From Glandiceps talaboti (lineage: Eukaryota; Hemichordata; Enteropneusta; Spengelidae): DNA of 64,000 nucleotides. Shown here piece after piece: positions 1 to 13,900 of this stretch. The notes under the pieces are model-generated. The model was not told the origin of the DNA and searched no databases. It was given only the letters and a program-made list of their open reading frames with translations. The stretch covers positions 8,439,842-8,503,841 of the forward strand of contig NC_135549.1 in the NCBI RefSeq assembly GCF_964340395.1. Direction: 5' to 3'. A program made the translations under genes and the position numbers. How positions within the stretch are numbered: position 1 is the first letter of the stretch; the number at the start of each line of letters is the position of its first letter.

Positions 1-112
1 TCCTTGAGCTGTAGCGACACCGATGTGGATGATATTCTGAGTTATGCGTTCTCCACCTCTACCACTGACTTTGCTATTAATCCCGATACGGGGGAAGTCA
101 CTGTTGCAGCAG
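1..112 (+). CDS. CadA exon 1 (5' edge cut)
   Basis: Encodes the strand with SLSCSDTD and the [10 protein letters not shown] segment of an EC repeat. The donor GTAATG follows base 112 (phase 1). It pairs with CadB exon 9 (50328-50439), which shows that only about two codons lie left of the window. The Cys belongs to the LxCxDxD Cys-bearing EC subtype. Confidence 0.85.
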
Positions 113-207
113 GTAATGCTATAGTATTTGTACCTTATTACAGACGGCGGACGGGTTTGTTTTCTTGTTTGGGGGTATCGTGTGTCATCGTATACGTAAC
201 CTTTATA

Positions 208-268
<61 letters not shown>

Positions 269-1992
269 AACAAACAAACAAACAAACAGACAGACAGACA
301 GACAGAGCTAGCTTCAAAGATGTTCCCAAGACATCAGCTTCTAGTATTGATGCCATTTCAAGAAAAGATATTTACATATCATTGTATCATAATATCAGTC
401 TTTGTTTAATACCTATAATGAATTGTAACCATTATCAGTACACAGAATTGTGACCTTTGTATGAAATCTCGCTTTTAAAACTGTCACATCTTTTACATGT
501 GACTAGGTACAAATTGTTCAGTTGATAATGAGCTTACACATTTAATTTTGCGGCTGTTTTATACAGGTAACAACATTGATTATGTCGCTGGTCCCACTGA
601 GTACAATCTTATTGTTGAAGTCACCGATGGTTCAGGTGGTCTAACTACTGTGGGTGTCACAATCAGAATTCAACCACAAAACACAGATGTCCCTGAGTTT
701 ATCCCAGTGACTTGGACGGTTGGGCCCTTTCCTGAAGATAGTGCCCTGTCACTTTCGATTACTGATGCGTCGGATTATGCAGAAGACTTAGACGCACATC
801 CATACAATATACAGGAGTTCGACATTTTCAAAGGTAAGTCATTGGCTTGAAAGTTAAAAAAAATCTTTGTTTTATAAAATGCAGGGCTTAATTTTTTCGC
901 CACACACAAAATTTACATGCTGGTGTTGAAGTTGAAAAGTGTTGGAAGATCAATGATTTATTGAAATACTATCTCTTCGCGTTGCGTACTGGAATTTTTC
1001 CACTACTGTTGACACCAGTCCTGTAGATCGTCTAGGTGAAGCAGCTAACGTCGTTGCACACCACCCAAAAGTCGTACGCAAATCAGTCTCTATCACTCCG
1101 AAATCGTTCTGGGATCACAGTCGGGAAATTCCTCAGACTGAGAATGATGTATTTCGGCTCGCCAGAATCACTTCCCCAAATTCAACCAGGATATCACCGT
1201 ATTTGTCAGAGACAACGCAAGATTAAACTCCGAGACACAGCTCTGCCACGCCGTTCTCTCCCTCTTTTCTGATTCGTATTTAAATCCCCAACTCCGAAAT
1301 ACGGTATTTGTAATTAAATTTACACAAGAATCTGTGAATGAATAACTGCTGACTCTGTGATTCAAACTTACTTTGAGTGGATTCCCGGTGTGAACGTCTG
1401 GTTGTGAATCATGTTCCCATATCACTACTTTTGGGTTGAGAGGCTAGCTGGTCTTAAATTAAAACATCGACAGCAAAGTCGAAGTCCAGACTCCCTAAGT
1501 GACAGTAAATATAAAGTTGACTTGTTCATTTCTCATTAAGTCTCCTCAAGCCGATAACTTTGTTCTTTACATTTGTTCAGTTGAAAACGAGGCTGGTGCA
1601 ACAGTAACTGATGTTTTCGATATTATCCACTCTGGAACTTCGATGGGATTAATCATGTTAACTACTCCGTTAGATTATGAGAGTTTCACCAAATACATAA
1701 TCATTGTGACTGCTACTGACACAGCACAAACGGCATCAGGGACAGTCACTGTAATTGTTGAGGATGTTAATGAATATCAACCTGCTTGTAACTTTGCTTC
1801 TGAAGTTCTAAGTATTGACGAAAATACAGGTAAGAATTACAATTATTTCTGGTGAATACTTTTAAATGAAAAGATGCAGTTTATAAACGTCAAGCGTTAT
1901 ATTAGAAAAGGAACTCGGTATCGCTTTTATAATTTCTTGTATCTAAAGTGGTCATGCAAGTACTAGTGTCGACATCGCTACCTTCCGCATGT

Positions 1993-2058
<66 letters not shown>

Positions 2059-4934
2059 GGAAACCATATCTCAAAACTGCAGCATCGATTCTAATGAAAT
2101 TTGCTACACATCTTCACTTTAGTAATGGCAAGAACTGATCAGGTTTCCGCTATCTCTAATTATTTCAACGGTTTTCAGCAATTAGACTGTGTCCTATAAG
2201 GCTTGTTGATGTACTTTTTGGAAATGTTAATGAGTGATTAGAATATATATAATTAATGTTTTTTGGCGATCAAGCAATTTCTTAAGAATTTAGTATTCAA
2301 GTTAAGTTTTATATAACTTGGTACATATGTTTAAGATCATTTATTTAACAACAACAAAGCGCACGTTCATTACAAAACTTGTCGTTTGCATTGTTAATGG
2401 TTTGGGTAATAAGGCAATATCTCAAGAGTGAAAGCAATCGTCAAATTGTATATAATTTGGTACATACACGTGTCCGAATTACTTTTTGGTAATTAGGCAA
2501 TATCTTAAAAACATGCCTCAAATTTTATATGACTTGGTGCATATACATTGACGATAATGCACATGTCAATCATCCTAAAAATGCACTCTTCGTATTTCAG
2601 ATACATGTAATTTGGAATGTAAGTTGATAAATAACAAAAGACAACCTTAATGGAAGTATTTCAGTGTACACCTGTGTACATTAAGAGTAGATCTTAACAG
2701 CAACCAATATCCATTCTAACATCATGGTAAACTGTCTGTTTCCAGCCTTCCTGCAATTACATTTCCTCTGAGACAGTTTATTGGTGTTTTTTCGTAGCTG
2801 TTGTATTATTTTTTCATTCTTAGTCGTCTGTTTGTTGTACAATGCGCTGAGGCGTAGCGTAGCACCTTTCTTTAAGAATTAAAGTAAAAAATAATAATGA
2901 AATAATTATCGATCTGAACTTTTATTACTTTCAGCACCCGGTGTTATCATTGACGAAACAACACTTGGTTGTACAGACGGCGACCTGTCTACAGCGTTTG
3001 GTACGGCCTCGCTGACATACACTTTGACTTCAAACCCAGGCAGTCTGTTCAGTGTTGGTAATGGTGGCGATATTTCGCTAGTCGGTAAGTGAAGAAGTCT
3101 AGCCGGAGTAGAAACACGCCGAAAGATGAAATCAGTCATGTGAATAAGGACTCTCAGTCATGTCAGCGAGTTTTGAACATTTTAACACACTAGGTCACAA
3201 AACGTTAGCGTTGTACATATATTTACAATATTATGTTTCACGAGACAACGTGGTTCACAAGACAATCGTCACGTGGCAAGCAATGCTCACCCTTTCCTTT
3301 TTATTCCATTTATCAGGTTCCTTGGATTATGAACTTGCATCCGCTTATGAAGTAATTCTTAAAGTAAGCGATGGAGGAGGGCTTTACAGAGAAATACCAA
3401 TATATATCAACGTGGTTAATGTCGACGACAGCCCTCCATATTTCTCGGGCACTTTTTCAACATCTATTGCGGAAAATGCGAACGTCGATGATCCCGTTAT
3501 TCTCGTGACAGCTCAAGATGACGACAGTGCCGATACTCCCGAAGGGCAAGTGACCTATGCAATCATATCCGGTGACCCACAAGATCAATTCAGCATCGAC
3601 AAACAGTCGGGACAAATTAATATACGGAGTCAGTTAGACAGAGAAGATATAGACAGTTATAGCTTGGAAGTTGAGGCTACAGATGGGGCCGGGGGACAAG
3701 ATACAGTGATTGTCACGATAACAATTATCGACGTTAACGACGAATTACCAGTTTGCACCGTTACATCTTTCACTGATGTTATACTGGAGACAGAGTCAAG
3801 CGGTTACTTCATCAGATCTCTTGGGTGTACAGATGGCGATATTGGTGACATCCTTACCTACACCTTGACAACTGGTGATACTTCTGTATTCGGCATCACC
3901 GGTGGAAATCTCATTCTTTCCTCATCACGGGACTATGAAACCGACCCGACTTCGTACGAACTAGAAGTTACCGTGGTTGACTCCAATGGTAACACTCACA
4001 TTATAACCGGAACAGTTCATATCCAAGCTGTCAATGAAGTTGCACCAGTCTTTTCACCAGTACCTGTTAGTAAGTAGTTATTGTGTGGGGATGGAGAGGA
4101 TTATGTATATGGGGGGGGAGGGCGTGTGCGACGCACGTGTGTGTGTTTTGTATGGATACACTTTAATTAATATTGTCATTTCATTTCTGATAAAATGATG
4201 AATAGTTTCCTTTGTACGCAGAGATTTATATCATTAGGCACTAATTAATTATTTTTATGACGAATCGCGATTACATTTCTGAATCAACACTTAATAACAG
4301 AAGGTGGTAATATGAGGTCCTTTCAAATATACACGTATTAATTCTCATTGTTTCTCGTCAAACGTGAAATTTATCAGCACTAAGCAGTAACGTTGGAAAT
4401 CAATTCGCGATGTTATATTGATATCAAACAATTGGTGGATGCCACATGTTTGGTTATTGATCGTCAAATCAATGTGTAAGATATACATATTAATGTGTGC
4501 TGTATAATATGATTTTACAAATAAGTGTGAAGTGCAGATGACGAAAAAACTCTTCTCCTGTAAGCCTAGATATTTATCATCTTCCGTCTTTATTTGAAAC
4601 ATATCAGACACCAGAATACCGACAGACTTTCGCCACTTGTCCCCAGTATGTAACTAAAGTAACGTTTAAAATAATGATTTTTAAATTATGGTGTAGTGGC
4701 ATATTCACCACAGTATACAGTTCAACGGTCTGCTAATATGGTTAACCCCTGATTCAAATTTTATGAAATCTGGATTGATTGATTGATTGATTGATTGGTT
4801 GGTTGGTTGGTTGGTTGGTTGGTTGGTTGGTTGGTTGGTTGGTTGGTTGGTTGGTTGGTTGGTTGGTTGGTTGGTTGGTTGGTTGGTTGGTTGGTTGGTT
4901 GGTTGGTTGGTTGGTTGGTTGGTTGGTTGATTGG

Positions 4935-4995
<61 letters not shown>

Positions 4996-7900
4996 CGATC
5001 GATCGATCCAAAACATGACACCATCAAGACTTACTATTCTACCTTCGCCAACAGGTGTTTATACTCCAGACATTCTCGAAAATTCACCAACTGATACCCC
5101 AGTCACAACTGTTGTAGCAACAGACGTCGATTCTGTAGACTTTGGCCACGGCGTCGTCACGTATGTCTTTGACACACCATGCGACGATTGTAGTAAGTTC
5201 CAAGTGAACCCTGTAACTGGTGTAATTGTTGTTACGAACACTCTGGACCGTGAAACGAAAGAGTCATATAGTCTAAATGTCGTAGCAAAGGATTCAAGCT
5301 TCTCTACTACTGCAACTGTCACCGTGAATGTTCTTGATGAAAATGACAACAGTCCACTGTTCACAGATGCTTTTATCAGGTAATTATTACTACATGATGT
5401 ACAAATGTACAGGATGGGTTGTACAACGATATATGTTACTGTGGTAATTATAATTGATCGGAATGGATTTCAATGTGACATATTGTTTATGGTGACAGAC
5501 ACTGACATGCAACAACAATTGCCAGGGTATGAGCATGACCAGTGCTCGTTTTTTCATTTGTGTTTGTTTGTTTGTTTGTTTGTTTGTTTGTTTGTTTGTT
5601 TGTTTGTTTGTTTGTTTATTTATGTATTTATTTATTTGTTTGTTTTGTTTGATTGTTTTTAAGTACACAATAATAAAGACATTGTGCGTACAAGGACTCG
5701 AACACCAAATAAACATAATAATATTCTCAGTTGACATTTTAACATTATGGAGAATATAGTGTTATTGGTATGTGTAATGTCGTTAACAAGATACCCATGA
5801 ACGCGTTGAAGTCATTTACAAGTAATAACTGAGTCTGTGTAGTTCAGTAGATTATGATTTTAAACATTTGTTTCCCATTTTGATTTTGGGAATCATATAC
5901 AACACAAAATGCCACTGAATGTTTCATAATATACACTCTCCCACTGACAGAAATGTAGTCTTGTGAAAGAGGCATTTGTTTAATCATCAAGATTATTTGG
6001 GGATAAGTTTGAGCCCAAAGTGAATACATGTAACCCATAGTTGTAGTATAGTGAAACATGAAAGGAGGTCATAATTGTTAATATTCCAAACTATGCACAA
6101 CAAATTATAAATGTTACATTTCAATAGACTGGCATCTATGAATTTTCTTCTTTTTTATCACAGAACGGATATTGCAGAGGATATAAGTCCCCCTGTGACA
6201 CTGATTACGTTGTCAGCTACCGATCTTGATGACCCAGCCACCGATGACAATGGCAGAATAAGATTCGAAATCGCTTGTAAGTATACATGTATACACTGCC
6301 AGGTTAAAATTTAATAGGAAAGAAACTTCCACTCAAACAAAAATTGACATTGGTATTTACACGGTATTTACAAGTGTAAACCAACCCAAAGGACGCATCA
6401 ATCTCGTGTTAGGAGTCCTCTACAGAATATTGTTTTTGTAAATTTTTCATTACACGCAAAATCAATGCACATTTCATTATATATGTATCAGTATGTATAT
6501 GACAATAAAACACATATCATATCACATAGATTTAATCATAATTATTATGCGCCTAAGTTAACCATGTACATGTAGGTTATTCAATGCCATACCAATTAGC
6601 AACAGGTGTCAGCAGGTTGGGCTCGTCTCGTGCTCCGTGTCTCAATAGTATATTTCGTACTTTTACAAGTATCTTTGAAAACGCTGTATCCTGTTCCTTC
6701 TCAACATGAAGTGTGATGATTGTGGTACCAGGAAAAAGGTGAGGACGTGCCAGGGCGACCTCATGTTGTGTGAAAAATGTAACCTAGAAAGATTCGGCTG
6801 TGACGACAACGTCAAAATGGACGCCACATGCATTAGTGACAAATCAGTTGACAAACTCCGGGTCCTTCTGCAACCTATCCAGAAGCAATTAACTTCAATT
6901 GCAAGTGACTTATCAGATGTTAAAAGGAAGCAAACAGACATGGTGCAGTCCATGGAGTATATCAGTCTGGAGTTTGAAGAAATGAAACAAACACTGGAAA
7001 AACTACGTAAGTCAAATGCTGAATTATCGCAAGACAATAACGTGTTACGTAAGGAATTGAGGGAACTAAAAAGTGAAGTTTCTGACCTTGACCAATACCA
7101 CAGGCGAGTAAACCTCGAAATCTGTGGTATACCCGAGTCACAAAGTGGAAACGAGAATACAGATAAAATCGTCTTGTCGACTTTACAGAAAGTACATTCT
7201 TCCATTAGTGAATCTGATATCGATATTTCTCACCGTCTTGGAACCATAAAGACTTCACACCATGATAGCCGTCCAAGACCTAGACCTATAATTGTACGAT
7301 TCACATCACGAAAACAGAGAAATGTCATCTACGAGAATCGTCGCAAACTTAAAAACATCACAACCAAAGACATTGGGTTTAACCAAGCCAACTACATCTT
7401 CATCAACGAAAATCTATGTAAAGCGTCGCGGGATCTACTTTCTATGGTTAACAAGGCCAGAAAGCAATCACAGTACAAGTATATGTGGACAAAGAATGGT
7501 AGAATATATGTAAGAAAAGACCAAAGTGACGACCCAGTTATTATCAGGGTTGAAGATGACATCAGAAAAATTCAGTAGGATCTGTTGTGTGATAAATTAG
7601 CTTGCTAACTAAACAATGATAAATAATGGACACTGAATACGAAGAAGACATTCATACTTTCAATATTGAAAACTACACTCTATCACCTTTAGAGTTTACC
7701 AGTAAATTTGCCACTAAATACAACAAATCATTCTCAATCTCACATATTAATATTAGATCACTTAGGAAAAACTTCGATAATTTGAAAATGTTTTACGAGG
7801 ATTGTATCAAACAAAATTTTAAAATCATTGGTTTATCTGAAGTATGGCACCTGGACAACCAACACCTTGCTAATTTACATAACTATTCATTGGAACTGAA

Positions 7901-10900
7901 CTGTAGAAATTCTGGTAGAGGCGGCGGTGCAGGTGCATATATTCACACGTCCATCAAATATCGAATCTTAGATTATTCCGTAGTTCACTCTGATTGTTTA
8001 TGGTTAGAATTACTCGCCCAGAAACAAAGAATTATTGTTGGGGTTATTTATCGAAAACACAATACTAATATTCCTGAATTTACGAATTCTCTACTTAACA
8101 CGCTCCATAAAGTCAAAGTCGATAAAAAACAATGCATTCTGATGGGTGATTTTAATATAAATTATTGTAGTAGGGATAATCAGAGTAACCAACTAATTTC
8201 CATATTGCAGTGTTTACACCTTGAGCAGATTATCTCAGTCCCTACTCGCGTTACTTGCAATACATCAACTGTCATTGATCACATATATACAAATATTAGC
8301 ACGGATAGAATTCATGCCGGAACTATTCAAACTGACATATCCGACCATTTTCCTACTTTTGCTATTTTTGAAAACTTCGACATCGATTCGCCAAACACCA
8401 GACCCGTCCTTACAAGAGATTTTAAATCTTATAAGTATGATCATTTTATAAGTGATCTGCAAAACGTGTCTTGGCAACCTGTATACAATGCCTCTGATAC
8501 GGATTCTGCTTTCAATTTATTCACAGATATATATACTGATATATGCAATAATCATGCCCCCCTACGTCTAAGAACCCTCAAACCAAAGAGGAAAAGTAGT
8601 CCATGGATTACAAAAGCAATAAAAAAATCGATAAATATAAAACATAAATTATATTCTAAAGTCATTGCAAATCAACATGAAGCTAGTGCTGTAGCGAAAT
8701 ATAAATCTTACCGTAATCTGCTTACAAGTGTACTGAGGAGTGCAAAAAAGAAGTATTTTGTAGATTTGTTAACCTTTAACAAAAACAATCCCAGAAAAAC
8801 GTGGAATGTCATTAATAATTCAATTGGTAAACAACACAGTGTTTCTATATTCCCAGAAAATTTGGAGTTGAATGTTAATGGCAACAGCCACCTCGTAACA
8901 GACCAGGGTGAAATAGTAAAGGGATTTAATGAACACTTTGTCAATGTAGGTAGACAGTTGGCTGAGACTATTCCGAAGACAGATATTGATTTTAAGCAAT
9001 TTTTCGGTCAACCTCTGCAGCATACGTTTTTCCTCAAACCGACAACGGAACTTGAAGTATGTAATCTTCTGAAAACCCTAGATCCCAAAAAAGCATGTGG
9101 TTGGGACAATTTGCCCCCTCGGCTATTAATTGATTCTGCAGATATTATAGCACACCCGCTTGCACATATCTTTAATTTGTCATTTTCTACTGGCATATTT
9201 CCTTCTGCTTTGAAAATCGCAAAGGTCACGCCTATCTTCAAAAAAGGTGAAAATTGTAATCCCGGAAATTATCGACCAATATCTATTCTACCTCTTTTTA
9301 GTAAGATTTTGGAAAAAATAGTCAACAACCAATTTACTATTTTTTTGGATAAATATAGCATACTATTCAAACATCAATACGGATTTAGGAAGAAACACAG
9401 TACTAAATTGTCAATGATTAACTTGATAAATCATATTTTAGAACAAATGGATCAAGGTAACCCCACTCTTGGTATATTCATTGATTTCAGCAAAGCATTT
9501 GATTCAATTGACCATAAGATATTATTAGATAAGCTAGAACGCTATGGATTTAGAGGTATTATTTTGCAATGGATCAAAAGTTACTTATCCCAAAGATCTC
9601 AATTCATAAGTCTTGGTGGGATTACGTCACAAAATGAATTTATTAATTGTGGGGTTCCCCAGGGTTCTGTCCTTGGCCCCACACTTTTCTTACTATACAT
9701 AAATGACCTCCCAAATTCTAGTTCATTTTTCAATTTTCGACTGTTTGCTGATGACTCAAATCTATTTCATACTTACCCAGCAAACCACTCAATTGATCTT
9801 GACATTGCTACCAACCACCTAAAGATGGTGCTGCAATGGTGTGATGTCAATAAAATGACAATCAACAAAACGAAATCAAATTATATTATATTTAGGGGCA
9901 AACAGAGACAAGTAGATGTTAAGGGTTCTATTCTAATGAGAAGGGACACGATTAGTGAAGTAGATGCTGTCCCTTTTGTTGGTCTCCTTATTGATAAACA
10001 TTTAAAGTGGACTAATCACATAGCACATGTCCACAGCAAAATCAAGACGATGTGTGGTATGCTATTCAAACTAAGACATTTTTTACCAATAGACACTTTG
10101 ATTCTCTTGTATTCATCCCTTATTCAGTCTCATCTTACCTACGGTCTAGAAGTTTGGGGGAATGCATATTCGACACATTTACATTGTATTTTGACGGCAC
10201 AAAAGATGGCAGTCCGTGCGATGACGTTTAGCTCGTATACGGATCATTCTGCCCCATTGTTCAAACAACTGAAAATCCTAGATATTTTCAAACTGTACAG
10301 ATTTTCAGTCAGCTCTTTTATACATGATTTGATGTATCACAAGTCTGCACACTCTATTACAGATTACTTTACTCTTATAGATCATCCCTATGAAACAAGG
10401 CAAAGACATAGTGGTAACCTTTTTCTAGAGTATAATCATACAACATTTGGTCAATCTTCCATATCATACTCTGGCGTTAAAACCTGGAACAATATGCCTG
10501 TTGAGATTCGGTCTATTGGCTCACGCACGTATTTTAAAAAGAAAGTGAAGGAGTTGTTATTCTCAGAATATGTATAACTATAATGTCATGTACAACTTTA
10601 TATTTCTTTCGTGAACTGACTGTGGTGATTGTATGTGTATCAATTTTACTGTTCCACTGTTATTGTTGTGCTTTGTCATTTTGTTATGTTTCTTATTTGT
10701 TATAGTTTCTATGGCAATCTTGAACATCGAATATATACACCTACAAGTACGAGTGTGCTTGTTAGTCACTAAGGGGATACAAGCTTGACTAGCTTTGCTA
10801 TTTCTTGATCCCTTTTGCCATTTATTCTGTATGTGTATCTTTTTAAGAAAATTTTTATTATTATTATATTGGTAAATAAACTTATTATTATGTTTGACTA

Positions 10901-13900
10901 AGTGCAACAAGTTGAACAACAACAACAACAACAACAACAGCAGCAACAGCAGCAACAGCAACAACAACAACAAAACAAATGACAGAGGATCGAAGTCAGA
11001 ATCAAATTACAAAAGGCGATCATTTTGCAGCATGCATACATTATACATTACATTTACACATAGACTCATAGTACATGTACATAGTATTGAAATATACACA
11101 AAAGTACACGAAAACATTGTTATGATTAGTAAATTTCACTTGTGACTCTAATGGTCTATATTGTATTTATTTTACATTCAAACAGCTGGGGATACGGATA
11201 ATTACTTCAGAGTTGGGACTTTCGACGGCATTTTAAAATCAGCCCAGAAGATTGACTATGAAACAGTGAAGAACTTCGAGCTAACTATTCGCGCTTATGA
11301 CAAAAATAGAGCAGCGGGTTATAAAGAAGACTTGATCGAAGTACTAATTGAAGTTCTTCCTAAAAACGAGTACTCTCCTGTATATGGAACGAATCCTATA
11401 GACATTGATGTATCAGAAGATGCTGATGTTGGTGTTAGCTTATTTCAAGTAATAACGACTGATGACGATGACGGGCTTGATGGTGAACTTTACTATACAA
11501 TACCGTCTCATTCCAAGTTTCAATTGGAGGACATTAGCGGAAACTTCGCTCTCAAGACTGCATTAGATCGTGAGGTGACATCGTCATACACACTATTGAT
11601 GACAGCCTTTGATAAAGGAACCTCTCCTCAAAAAAGTGCAATCGGAACTATTCGCGTCACTGTCTTGGATGTAAATGACAATACTCCCGTCTGTAGTCCA
11701 TCTACAGTCAAAGTAACTCTTCCAGAAGACACCGCAACGACTACAATTGTTACATCATTAGCGTGCGATGATTTAGATGCAGGCCCAGATAACAACAGAC
11801 TTACTTACACCATCGTCGAAGAGGACGGAACTGCTAGCTCGGGTACGATCTTTTCAGTCGATGGAAGTTTAGGGGTGGTTAGTTTAGCATCCAGTCTCGA
11901 CTGGGAATCTGCCACTGACCATTCGTTGGTTGTAGAAGTCAAAGATAACGGAGCCGCTGCATTGAGTACTTCAGTAACAATAGTCGTAAATGTAAGTCCT
12001 GTGAATGAAAACGATCCCATTTTCACAGCTCCTGGAACAGTGACAGTGTTGGAGAGCGATTCTGTCGGATTTGTAGTCAGCACACTTGCAGCTACTCCAG
12101 AGGATGATGATGAGTCAGTAACGTATGAAATCGTTACATCAGATTCAAGGTTTTATTGCGATGAATATTCTGGAGAAATAACACTTCTCCAGCAGTTAGA
12201 CGCAGACCCAGGACCGCAGACTATTGTCCTCACTGTGAGGGCAACAGACGATGGCAGTTACCATGCAGTAAGGAGCACTGATGAAACACTGACAATTAAT
12301 GTTGGTGATGTCAACGACAATGCGCCACTCTTCGATGAATATTCGTACTATTTTACATGTGCGGAAAACGCCGCAAACAATGACGTCATAGGTACAGTAA
12401 ATGCTGATGATATTGACATGGGTGTGAATGCTGATGTTGAATATACACTTAATCCTGTCGATAGTACGTTTGATGTTGATTCAGCGACTGGAAACATCTT
12501 TGTTAAGGACAATGTCAATCTTGACACTACAGCCACACCTTCATATAGCCTAACTGTAGAAGCAGTAGACAACGGGGCAACTCCCCTTACGGGTACGGCG
12601 TACGTGACAGTCATCATCACGGAATTTAACGACAACGTTCCTACGTTTCCCCCTCCTGGTGACGCACACTATACAATAGAAGTGGATGAAACCGAAGCCC
12701 TGGGTACAGTTGTTCTCACTGCGTTAGCAACTGATGCCGATGCTGGAGGTAATGATATTAAGTATTCCATCACTGCAGGCGATGATGGAAAGTTCATCAT
12801 TGATGAAGAAGACGGCAGTATAATACTAATTGACTATCTTGATTACGAAACTAATCAGAGTCCCTACGAATTGACTGTCATCGCAGTCGACAGCGGGACG
12901 AACGGTGGGCGGGAAACTGGAACTGCAACCTACACCGTAAGTGTAATTCCAATAAACGATAATGCCCCCGTGTGTGATAAAATGCTGTACAGCACCTTGG
13001 TCGGTGATGGTGAACCAATTAACACTGTCATCATTGACACTACATGCTCGGATGGTGATATTAATGCTCCAGACAATACTCTTACGTACTCTGTTCTATC
13101 TGGAGGTGGTGGGGCTATCGACATAGTCTCAAATGCGGACGGTGACATTATAATTAAAACAGCTTTAGATTTTACATCGTCATCATCCTACGAACTGGTT
13201 GTACAAGTCTCTGATGGAGGGGACCCAATTCTAAGCACAACCTTTACGGCGATTATCGACATAGATGGTAAGCAAGACAGTATTAATTTTGTACACATCA
13301 CGGTTCCTTCAATATGAACCTCTCGACAGTCTCGTTCTTTTGTTATATTACAATTGAATGTGATATTGATAACAAATAGTGTCTCAAGGCAAAGTATAAA
13401 AGTATGGGAACATATTCTACATATGGAATTTACTTCAACCCAATGATGTGGTATTATTCAAGATACTCACCAGCTAGGTAGATGAAACTTTGAATTAAAA
13501 GGGTTCTAATAACGTACAATCAGTTTAACTCAGTAAAGAACAGAGTGGTATATTATCTAAATTATTATTTTGGGGTGGTTATTTACAAGCAGATATTCAA
13601 ATTACAAGTACCATGATCTCAATTGTCATAACAGATGAAATCTAAGACTTAATGAAAAGGGATAATTTAACGTGAACGAAAAAACTAAATTCAGAAGATT
13701 GTCTGTTAAAACTCTGAGTGCATCATAAATGTGGTGTTCAAAACAGAGAAAAAATTAAATGTAAACGTACGTGTATCATACATACGACCTTGCTTTTGCA
13801 ACATGTTACGTGTCACATATGTGTACGAAACTACATAATATCTCTGTATATCCTACATTGTTTAATTTGGCATTTCAGGACTTTGATGTGATGTTTGACT

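Larger units (their letters stand above)
6590..10892 (+). mobile_element. Intact non-LTR retrotransposon (Jockey/CR1-like LINE)
   Basis: Two-ORF LINE in CadA intron 7, in the same orientation as the host gene. ORF1 (6706-7578) and ORF2 (7626-10577) are both uninterrupted, so this is a young and possibly recently active copy. The 3' end is a TTATTA-type short repeat near 10855-10892 rather than poly(A), as in CR1-like elements. The 5' boundary is uncertain (about 6590) and I find no clear target-site duplication. Clade placement within the Jockey superfamily needs a tree. Confidence 0.85.

Noticed and set aside
4705-5027. Three minus-strand frames of NQPT/NQSI repeats
   Set aside because: Translation of the TTGG/TTGA microsatellite in three frames; no gene.
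6663-7205. Minus-strand 180-codon frame
   Set aside because: Antisense shadow of LINE ORF1.
10578-10973. Minus-strand Leu-rich frame
   Set aside because: Poly-Leu comes from the AAC/AGC repeat read in antisense, joined to the LINE 3' UTR.
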